Below, piece after piece: positions 31,808 through 38,695 of a stretch of 38,695 nt of DNA (position 1 is its first letter; the number at the start of each line of letters is the position of its first letter). Both the position numbers and the translations under genes were made by a program. The notes beneath the pieces were generated by a model. It was given only the letters and a program-made list of their open reading frames with translations, ran no database searches and was not told the DNA's origin. This stretch comes from a virus, in the IMG/VR virus record IMGVR_UViG_3300031251_000060, positions 1 to 38,695 of that record; one strand, 5' to 3'.

Positions 31808-33364
31808 ATGGCTGATGCCGACCAGACACTGAAGATTCTCATCCAGCTCGGGGTGATCGGGGAGAAAGATGCCCAGGCGGCGAAGGATCTGCTTAAGGAA
31901 ACCTCCGCGGCTGGCGAAGCCATGAATGCCGGCACCAAGAAAACCACCGAGGCCACAGAGGAGGCAGCGGCAGCGGCGGAAAAATCCGGGCTCACCCACC
32001 GCGAGCTGAAGCGGGTTTTGCTGGATATTGGGAATATAGCGGCTCCGGGCGCGGGCCGTGGTTTGATGGAACTGGCGATGGGCCCGGTCGGAGTCGGCCT
32101 GGCGCTGGTCGGGGTTTATGAGATGGTGAAAAAGACGCTGGAGGAGGATGCGGCCGCCGCGGATAAATTTGCCGAGGAGATATCCAAACCCACCACCGGC
32201 GGCATTGAGGGGATTCGCAAGGCGTGGGATGAAGCTGCCGTGGCGCTGGGCCAGTATTACTCCCGCATGGAACACGCCGGCGAGGATGCCAATCCGGAGG
32301 CCACGCAAATCAAGCGCATCCGGGAACTGGTGGAAGTCCAGACGGAAGCATCTAAGAAAATCGTCGAGGCGCTAGGCAAGGAAGAAGTCGCCCGGATCAA
32401 GGCCCACGGTGGATCTCCGGAAGAGGTGGCCGCCGCCGAGGCGCGCACCAAGGCGCAGACGGATGCGCTGGAATCCCAAAAGGTAAAAGACACCGGCATC
32501 AATCTGCTACTGAAGGAGCGGGCGGACATCACGGCCCGATTCAGCAAAGACCAGCGCGAGGCCGAGGAGGCGCAGGCAAAGTTGCGCGAGGTGAACAAGA
32601 AGTTTGCCGATGACGAGGCGACCCTGAAAAATGCGCGGGCCTTGAAGGAAAGTGAAACCATCAAGGCGCTGATCAAGGCTCAGCAGGATAAGATTGAAAA
32701 GAATTCCGCCACGGCCGCCGATCAAAGCCCATACAACAATGCCGGGCGGATCGCGGCGCAGATGAATATTGATGAAGCCACGGCCGAGATCGAGCGGCTG
32801 AAAGGCCTACAGTCCAGGGCAGCCGCGCTGGCCAGACAGCTGGAAGGTTCCGCACCGGCACGTAACAAAACCAAAACCGACGCCGAGGAGGATGCCAAGC
32901 AGAAATCCAACATCGCCGAGCAGGATTCTAAACGTCAGCACGAGTTGCCCGGTGAAATTGACCAAGCCCAAAAAATGCAGTCCATCAGGGACCAGGCGGA
33001 AAAGCTGGCCAATGAGATTGCAACTCCGGAGGGCAGCGTCCTTCGCGCGGCCAAGGATATTGCCGCGTATGTCATTTCCAAAAAGCCGGTGTCGCAGGGG
33101 CAGCAGCAGGAGTTGGTGGACTTTGCCGATTTGCTCGAGCAGCGGATGTCCGGTCAAAAGAATTTCCATTTCAAGAACGCTACGGCCGCGGCGACCTTCA
33201 TCACCAAGACGTTCGAGAAAAATGATTTCACCGGAGTGTGGCAGATCATTCATGACGCCGTGTCGGCCGTGAATAACAAAACTGACCGGCAGCAGGCGGA
33301 CTGGCAGAAGAAATTTGCCGCGCTGCAGGCGCAGATCCGCGGCGGCGGCGGGCAAGTGCCATGA
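31808..33364 (+). CDS. Tape measure protein
   Basis: A 518-residue, almost entirely helical protein rich in Ala, Glu, Lys and Gln, with one hydrophobic patch near residues 83-104 (LMELAMGPVGVGLALVGVYE). This is the pattern of tape measure proteins, whose length sets tail length. It would give a short tail (roughly 75-80 nm by the usual 0.15 nm per residue rule). It overlaps the next gene by 4 bp. Confidence 0.75.
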   Translation: MADADQTLKILIQLGVIGEKDAQAAKDLLKETSAAGEAMNAGTKKTTEATEEAAAAAEKSGLTHRELKRVLLDIGNIAAPGAGRGLMELAMGPVGVGLALVGVYEMVKKTLEEDAAAADKFAEEISKPTTGGIEGIRKAWDEAAVALGQYYSRMEHAGEDANPEATQIKRIRELVEVQTEASKKIVEALGKEEVARIKAHGGSPEEVAAAEARTKAQTDALESQKVKDTGINLLLKERADITARFSKDQREAEEAQAKLREVNKKFADDEATLKNARALKESETIKALIKAQQDKIEKNSATAADQSPYNNAGRIAAQMNIDEATAEIERLKGLQSRAAALARQLEGSAPARNKTKTDAEEDAKQKSNIAEQDSKRQHELPGEIDQAQKMQSIRDQAEKLANEIATPEGSVLRAAKDIAAYVISKKPVSQGQQQELVDFADLLEQRMSGQKNFHFKNATAAATFITKTFEKNDFTGVWQIIHDAVSAVNNKTDRQQADWQKKFAALQAQIRGGGGQVP

Positions 33365-35478
33365 CATTCGATACGCTCCAATATGTCGATGCGGCCGGCG
33401 CCACGCAGGAGGTGGCGCTGGCGCTGCAAAATCTGGCGGACAGGGGTAGCGCGGTGAAACTGGTTTTCACGCCGGCATCCCACGCGGTCAGCACCTTCAC
33501 CATCACCTGGGCCCAGCCTCCGGAATACGGCATTGCCATCCCGTTCAAATCCCGCTGCAAGGTTTACGCGAACCGCACCTCGGCCACCGGCGAGCCGAAC
33601 AGTTTCAGCGAAGGCACCATTTTGTTTCAGGGGCGGATGACCAAGCTGAACGGCTCGGCCAGCGGCAACAATGTCTCGATGTCCATGATTTTGTCCGATC
33701 TCTGGTGGGATCTGGAACGGCTCACCATGATGCAGCCGTGGTCGGTCATCTCGGATAACACGGGGGATGTGATCGGCTACACCACGTTTACCTGGCCGGA
33801 TCTGGTCCTCTTCCAGAGCTTCGCCGGCTATGCCTACGATCCCGCACCGGTGACGCATCACATCACGAGCTGGCAGCAGATCAAAGACATCATCAATTAC
33901 GCCACGGGCTACAGCTTCGGCATCAATGCCGTGCAGGTGCAGCTCGCCGGCGCGGCTGAGTTCACGCCGCGCTACGTGCCGTTCTACCCGCTGCGCTCGG
34001 CCAAGTGCGCGGACGCTTTGAAGACTTGTCTGCGGCCGCATCCGGGCGTGTTCACGGAGGTGGATTATTCCACCGAGCCGCCCACGCTCCATTTCCGGAA
34101 CCGCGCCGCGATGACGGCCGTCACGCTGCCTTACAAGAGCAAATTGGACGACGGCACCATCCACGTGGCCACGGATATTGAGGCGCTGCCCGAGCTCGTG
34201 CCGGATAATGTTTGCATTTATTACAAGCTCGCCGGCGAGCTCAACGGCCAGCCGGCGAACTCTTACACTTCGGATTATTATCCGGCCATCAATCTCAATG
34301 TGACGGGGCCGGTGGCGCTCGGCGATCCGGTGGGCGGCAGCGCGGCGCCGTATGTGAAGAACGGCTTGCCCAATCGCGGCCTCGCGGCGGCCGTGCTCGA
34401 TGCGGGCGTGACGGCCGTGATCGCGTGCCGGCCGCCGAACAACCTGCTCGATCTTGATTATTCGGTGGATGTCTCCGGACCGTCCACCACCATCACGCGC
34501 AAGAATGTGGTCAGCCAGGCGCTGAACCCGGCCGATTACACTTTGTGGGAGGATCGCGTTTCCAGCCTCGCGCCCGAAGCCCTGGGCGGCCAGATCCCGG
34601 ACAGCGGCGTGGGCGTGCTGCAGCTGGTGAATGCCGGCGCTTACAACGCGGCCACGAATCCCAAGGGTATCCAGATTATCGGTGACGACGGCGTGGATTA
34701 TTCCGCCACCTTCGCGGCCGTGCTGCCGTATTTCACGAACGACGATCTCTACACCTGGATGCGGCGGCCGGATAACCAGCAGCCGATCAAGGCGGTTAAA
34801 TGCACCGTTAAGGCGCTGTTTACCTACGTCAAAAACACGGAAATTGGCGCGGTCACTTACAAGGATAAAACGAAAGAGCACGAGCATTCCTTCACCATCC
34901 TGCTCACGGATGCGCCGACGGGCAAATACACCTTGAAGCAGGAAACCACGCAAACGGAGACGATCCCCACCGGATTGGCCGAGGGCATTTACACCGAGCT
35001 GGCGGACCTGCAATGGCGCGTGCGGCACGAGATCATCCAGGAAGCGGCCGACAGCAGCTCGCTGCCCACGCTGCTCAAGCCGGGCAAGCACCTGGTGAAT
35101 CTCTCCGGCGGACTGGCGGCGTGGAGCACGATGAATGCGATCGTGGAGCGCGTGAATATCGAATTCTTCCGCACGGCCGCCAATCGCATGGTGGCGCGGC
35201 AATCTATTTCGTGCGGGCCGGTGGATCATCTGGAGCCGGGCTATCTGGTGCAGCTCCAAAACATGTTTTTGAACCGGAACCGGAGCGGCATCGATGCCAG
35301 CCAGCGGCTGACCGGCACCAGCAATAATCAGGTGGACCTGACCAGCTCGCCGGCCGCCGGCGCGTCCGATGCCGGCACGGCGCTGCCCAGCTCGATGCAC
35401 TTCGTGTTTGTGGATGCGGACAACAATCACACGGTGCTGAAGATGGATTCAGAAGGAGGAATGTTCCATGGCCGCTAA
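33361..35478 (+). CDS. Tail hub / baseplate-like protein
   Basis: A 705-residue protein, beta-rich, located immediately after the tape measure gene, where distal-tail or hub proteins lie. Segments such as SFSEGTILFQGRMTKLNGS and SDLWWDLERLTMMQPWSVIS suggest hub-like barrels; MVARQSISCGPVDHLEPGYL near residues 613-632 resembles other phage tail hub C-termini. No peptidase signature is recognised. Start overlaps the tape measure stop (ATGA). Confidence 0.6.
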   Translation: MTFDTLQYVDAAGATQEVALALQNLADRGSAVKLVFTPASHAVSTFTITWAQPPEYGIAIPFKSRCKVYANRTSATGEPNSFSEGTILFQGRMTKLNGSASGNNVSMSMILSDLWWDLERLTMMQPWSVISDNTGDVIGYTTFTWPDLVLFQSFAGYAYDPAPVTHHITSWQQIKDIINYATGYSFGINAVQVQLAGAAEFTPRYVPFYPLRSAKCADALKTCLRPHPGVFTEVDYSTEPPTLHFRNRAAMTAVTLPYKSKLDDGTIHVATDIEALPELVPDNVCIYYKLAGELNGQPANSYTSDYYPAINLNVTGPVALGDPVGGSAAPYVKNGLPNRGLAAAVLDAGVTAVIACRPPNNLLDLDYSVDVSGPSTTITRKNVVSQALNPADYTLWEDRVSSLAPEALGGQIPDSGVGVLQLVNAGAYNAATNPKGIQIIGDDGVDYSATFAAVLPYFTNDDLYTWMRRPDNQQPIKAVKCTVKALFTYVKNTEIGAVTYKDKTKEHEHSFTILLTDAPTGKYTLKQETTQTETIPTGLAEGIYTELADLQWRVRHEIIQEAADSSSLPTLLKPGKHLVNLSGGLAAWSTMNAIVERVNIEFFRTAANRMVARQSISCGPVDHLEPGYLVQLQNMFLNRNRSGIDASQRLTGTSNNQVDLTSSPAAGASDAGTALPSSMHFVFVDADNNHTVLKMDSEGGMFHGR

Positions 35479-35722
35479 CAAAGGTAAGTTCTTTTTAAAT
35501 CTGTATGCCACGGCCAAGACGCCGCAGGGCAATGGCGGCTTGAGCATCACTTTGGAGGACGGCACGGTCGTTGTGGTCGGCGGCTTGATTGATTCCGAAG
35601 GCAACCCGCGCACGCTGGAGGCGTATGAGCTGCCCACGTGCGAGCCGGGTGACAGCGGGCAGCTGGAGAATTTCACGCGGATATTCTTCTGCTCCGAACG
35701 GTTCAAAGCGGAGGGGCAATGA
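35468..35722 (+). CDS. Small tail protein
   Basis: An 84-residue protein with a strong Shine-Dalgarno (AAGGAGG, 9 bases before the ATG). It begins MAANKGKFFLNLYATAKTPQ and is beta-rich with an EPGDSGQ loop and a CSERF ending. It overlaps the hub gene by 11 bp and the next gene by 4 bp. It may be a small tip or baseplate component; no family is recognised. Confidence 0.6.
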   Translation: MAANKGKFFLNLYATAKTPQGNGGLSITLEDGTVVVVGGLIDSEGNPRTLEAYELPTCEPGDSGQLENFTRIFFCSERFKAEGQ

Positions 35723-38199
35723 GCGAGAATTGCAAGGACGGCAACGCGCTGGGGGCGATGAAAATCTTGCCGTGCGTTTCCACGCAGCCGGTTATCATGC
35801 GGACTTCGCCTTCGCCCTCGCGGGATTCCACCACGGGCCGGATCGTGCCGAACTTCCAATCGTATGCGCAGCGCGGCATGGATACGGCCGAGATGCCGCT
35901 CTGTGAAAAGCACGGCTGGAAAGGGGTGGAATCTTTCAAAGTTCATCAGGGCCGGGCCAGCTTCGACGGGAGCAATGCCAACACGCGTTATCTGGGTGCG
36001 TATGTTGAAGCCACCATCAGTTCCCAAGGAAACGAGACGATTGATTTTCAGAAATACGATGCCTTCCAATATCTGGATTCAGAGGGTCATGTGACCGAGA
36101 CGCCAACTGATAACAAACAATATCTGTCCGACCGCGGAATCTTCACTTTGAATTATGAATCCAAATGCCAGGCGGGATCGGGTTCAGACGTGGGTCGCCT
36201 GACGGGAAATCTTTCGGCCAATGGCAATGCCAGTGCCACCCGAGGTTCCGCTTCCACGCAGCGTGCCTATCGCAGTTCGCCCACCATGACCGACCGCGGC
36301 GCCGGCGGGATTTTGGGTATGAGGCCCGATCCGGCGGCAAATATGTTCCGGAGCACAATGCTGACTGTGGACCAGGACATGTCCCTGACGGATGCCCAAT
36401 ATGCCGCCGCTGATGCGGCGGCCACATACCTGGCGATCGACGTGTGCGGGCTGAGCGCCTCCAAGGATCCGACCACCGGCAAAATGATGGTGAGCTTTTC
36501 GTCAAATATAGACACCGGCCTCGTGAACACGGTTCTGAGCGTTGAAGATATTCGCGCCATGAGCCGCGTGGTGCCGATCACTTATCATAAAACCAACGAT
36601 GACGGCACGGAGGGCGATTTGGCCACCGGCGGAACCATAAGCATCCAGTGGGATGTGTCGGTCTCGGCCACGACGATTTCGCTGACCTATAAACAGACCG
36701 CGGCGTATTCGTCTGAAAAACAATGGTACACCGATGGCTATTCCAGCGATTGGACCGCCAACGCATCTATCATGATCGAGGTGAACGTGACCTTGAATAC
36801 GCCTTACACCGTCAGCGAAGTTTCCGCTCAAGCCAAGGCGCTTTTGAACGAGTGGAACATGGCCGACGATGTGCAGTATCCGTGGCGCACGGATGGCGAT
36901 TGCCGGACCTTGCCGCTGGTGACGTATGACGAGTCGGCCGGTAACGCACCGGCCCTGGGCTGGGTGGATTCCAGGGCGAATACCAACGACTTCACCGGCC
37001 AGATCCGGGGCAAGCCGCGAGCGAACGCCAAATACAACGACGGCTGGATCGACTTCAATGAGCTGATCTACGTTTTCACCGATGGCTGCAGCGGCATCGA
37101 GTATAAGTATGGCGGCATGTCGCCTTCGGCACTGCCGACTGCCACCCAATGGTCGGTCGGCGCGGATGATGATCCGCCCTATGGCCGGTTCAGCTGCGCG
37201 GCCAAGGATGAATTCCGCGATTATTCCAGCAAGGCGGGCGTCTTTCATACGTCCGAAAACGGGGTCAAATACCGCAAGATGTGCTTCCTCAAAGAGCCGT
37301 TGCCGGCGCAGAACTTCTTCGGCGCGTGCGGGGCGAAACGGGACTGGACCCTGAAGGATGCCAACTGCGGTGAAACCACGGACAAGCGCTGGCCGAACGC
37401 CTGGGCGATATGCGGGGCCGTGCGCTTCACGGCTAATCGAGACGCAGCCACGGGCATCGTCACCGTGACATATCCGGCTTTGACCGGATTGGTGGACGGC
37501 GACAAGGTGACCTTTATCTTGGGCAATGACACCGAAACCGAGGCGGATATTCAGGTGTCGAACGTGACACCTGAATCCTTCAAATATCAGGGCGAATTGC
37601 CGACGGGAACGTATTTCAAATCCGCTGGCGCAACGGGCGTCTGGTTCGCCGATACCCGGCCCAAAGGCGACTTCGTGTGGAGCGTGGATTCCGGGCATCG
37701 CGAAGGCTCTGGTGATGGTGAGCATTGGGTGCGCAATTCGCAGCTGCAGCAGGGCAACGTCAAGCCCTGTCCATGTACCACGAATTACCGCGCCGTGATC
37801 GCCGTTTTGCCCGCCGGCAGCCCGGAGCGATCAGATGACCGATGGCTGCCGTCATCCACCACCATTGCCACGATTGGGGCCGTGAGTGCGGTGGCGGAAT
37901 ATTGGTCGGTGGACGTGTGCCAGGCGATGACCGATTTGTTCTGGACGAACCATCAAGATGAGATGATCCAGCAGGCGGGAGTTTGCGCGCCGAACATGAT
38001 CGACGGCCACGCCAATTATACGGTGCCGAAAGTCGAGGCGCGATTGACCGCGCCGGCGGGTGCTCCGGAGCAATTCAACACCTATTTTGCGCTCGGCAAT
38101 CAGCGCCGAATGAGCGAGGTCCAGTTGGATTGCGGCTGCTCAGTCGCTGCCGTCGATGGCACGTTTGACGCCTGGCCAACCGGAACCTTCCTGATCTGA
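35719..38199 (+). CDS. Large unknown tail-tip protein
   Basis: An 826-residue protein, beta-rich and with many Cys (for example CEKHGWKG, CGAKRDW, CPCTTN, CGCSVAAVDG), Trp and Asp. No catalytic motif is recognised. Its size, its place after the hub and the lack of a leader suggest a tail-tip or receptor-binding protein. The Cys pairs could bind metal or form disulfides. It overlaps the previous gene by 4 bp. Confidence 0.55.
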   Translation: MSENCKDGNALGAMKILPCVSTQPVIMRTSPSPSRDSTTGRIVPNFQSYAQRGMDTAEMPLCEKHGWKGVESFKVHQGRASFDGSNANTRYLGAYVEATISSQGNETIDFQKYDAFQYLDSEGHVTETPTDNKQYLSDRGIFTLNYESKCQAGSGSDVGRLTGNLSANGNASATRGSASTQRAYRSSPTMTDRGAGGILGMRPDPAANMFRSTMLTVDQDMSLTDAQYAAADAAATYLAIDVCGLSASKDPTTGKMMVSFSSNIDTGLVNTVLSVEDIRAMSRVVPITYHKTNDDGTEGDLATGGTISIQWDVSVSATTISLTYKQTAAYSSEKQWYTDGYSSDWTANASIMIEVNVTLNTPYTVSEVSAQAKALLNEWNMADDVQYPWRTDGDCRTLPLVTYDESAGNAPALGWVDSRANTNDFTGQIRGKPRANAKYNDGWIDFNELIYVFTDGCSGIEYKYGGMSPSALPTATQWSVGADDDPPYGRFSCAAKDEFRDYSSKAGVFHTSENGVKYRKMCFLKEPLPAQNFFGACGAKRDWTLKDANCGETTDKRWPNAWAICGAVRFTANRDAATGIVTVTYPALTGLVDGDKVTFILGNDTETEADIQVSNVTPESFKYQGELPTGTYFKSAGATGVWFADTRPKGDFVWSVDSGHREGSGDGEHWVRNSQLQQGNVKPCPCTTNYRAVIAVLPAGSPERSDDRWLPSSTTIATIGAVSAVAEYWSVDVCQAMTDLFWTNHQDEMIQQAGVCAPNMIDGHANYTVPKVEARLTAPAGAPEQFNTYFALGNQRRMSEVQLDCGCSVAAVDGTFDAWPTGTFLI

Positions 38200-38200
38200 T

Positions 38201-38557
38201 ATGATCCGCATTCCCAAAGACAGGATTTCCAAGCTGCCGAGCGCCTATGCTTTTGATGTTTGGTCCACCCCTCACACGGTCGCCGGCGACGACCTGATCT
38301 TTGCGGACAAAGACATCGAGCCGGTCGTTTTGAGGCACGATCCGGGCCGGCTGGCCGGCAAGGCCGTCGCCCTGGCCACGGAGGAAGTCCAGGGCATCAT
38401 TTCCGGCCGCCTCGCCGCCTGCACGGCCTGCGAATGGAACCACGATTGGATCTGCCAGCATCCCGGCTGTTTACCCTGCGCCCAGACGAAGCTCCCCGGC
38501 CGTCTGAAAGCGATGCTGGAGCGTCCGGCATACCAGTGTCCAGCGGGCAGGTTTTAG
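38201..38557 (+). CDS. Small Cys-rich tail protein
   Basis: A 118-residue protein. The C-terminal half has CTACEWNHDWICQHPGCLPC (about residues 74-93) and ends ERPAYQCPAGRF, a zinc-like cluster of six Cys and one or two His seen in small proteins at the end of phage tail operons, often with a CP.G.W/F ending. It is probably a metal-binding structural or accessory protein. It begins 2 bp after the previous stop and is the last gene of the phage. Confidence 0.65.
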   Translation: MIRIPKDRISKLPSAYAFDVWSTPHTVAGDDLIFADKDIEPVVLRHDPGRLAGKAVALATEEVQGIISGRLAACTACEWNHDWICQHPGCLPCAQTKLPGRLKAMLERPAYQCPAGRF

Positions 38558-38694
38558 GGCAACGCCGGCGGCCGGGATTCCCGCTGGCTTAACGGGGTGT
38601 TATCGTGGCATTAACCGGAGGGTAAGGAAGGGGCTGGAAACCGGAAATCTCTCAAACCTATTCAAATTCTTCTCAAAGCGTTTTCGTTTTTACA
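38558..38694. repeat. Right phage end with inward transposase-like sites
   Basis: No gene. The last bases read TTTTTACA then C. On the opposite strand this gives TGTAAAAACG, matching the TGTA at the left end. CTCAAA (38651-38656 and 38672-38677) and TTCAAA (38661-38666) are inverted TTTGAG/TTTGAA motifs. Bases 38645-38666 match left-end bases 195-216 in inverted orientation at 20 of 22 positions. A short palindrome CGGGATTCCCG lies near 38573. The 22-bp sites are probably bound by the transposase. Confidence 0.65.
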
Positions 38695-38695
38695 C

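Noticed and set aside
33250-35430. A 726-codon minus-strand frame opposite the tail hub gene
   Set aside because: Antisense shadow; Arg/His-rich composition typical of chance frames, and the plus strand has coupled starts.

Overview
The window looks like one complete, or almost complete, Mu-like transposable phage (or prophage) of about 38.7 kb. Evidence: a DDE transposase of the MuA type next to a MuB-type AAA+ ATPase, a Gam-like protein, Mu-type head genes (terminase small and large subunits, gp29-type portal, protease and capsid), and short direct-repeat motifs that recur in opposite orientation at the two ends. The likely phage termini are TGTA at position 10 and TACA ending at 38694, leaving 9 bp and 1 bp of flanking DNA. 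No sheath, tail-tube/baseplate set of the contractile type or gpJ-like protein was recognised; a tail-tube-like protein plus a 518-residue tape measure suggest a non-contractile (siphovirus-like) tail. The host cannot be read directly. High GC, numerous Sec-type leaders and Thr/Asn-rich secreted-style fibres fit a Gram-negative host of the Verrucomicrobiota/PVC type, but that is inference.

Layout. Positions 1-224 are the left end with transposase-site-like repeats. Positions 225-12164 are one long leftward early operon of about 22 small genes, mostly coupled by ATGA overlaps: a regulator-like HTH protein first (12164), then small unknown proteins, a DUF3102-like protein, MuA-like transposase, MuB-like ATPase, zinc-ribbon protein, winged-helix-like protein, membrane peptide, Gam, a DGQHR-motif protein, a pentapeptide-repeat protein and several HTH proteins. 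Positions 12165-12237 are a divergent control region with a good leftward promoter and TTA-TTAA operator-like motifs; an XRE repressor is read rightward from 12238.

Positions 12682-14432 are an accessory region: a promoter with an overlapping inverted repeat, an AT-richer DUF4177-like lipoprotein gene, a 390-bp non-coding stretch rich in potential RNA structure, and a secreted or outer-membrane-like protein. Positions 14469-15786 hold a probable lysis-related group (DUF1353-like, holin-like and spanin-like membrane proteins). From 15788 to 25502 lie DNA packaging, portal, a fused protease/scaffold/capsid gene, a signal-peptide protein flanked by hairpins, and head-tail joining genes. From 25543 to 38557 are the tail genes, unusually with two fibre genes that share a Sec-type leader between the tube and the tape measure; the larger carries a GH27-like (alpha-galactosidase family) domain. 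The right end is at 38558-38695.

Most unusual points: Sec leaders on apparent tail fibres, the GH27-like domain in a tail protein with a doubtful nucleophile, the capsid polyprotein, a transposase whose second catalytic Asp appears to be Glu, the structured non-coding region at 13.4-13.7 kb, and the early operon pointing at the left end rather than away from it.
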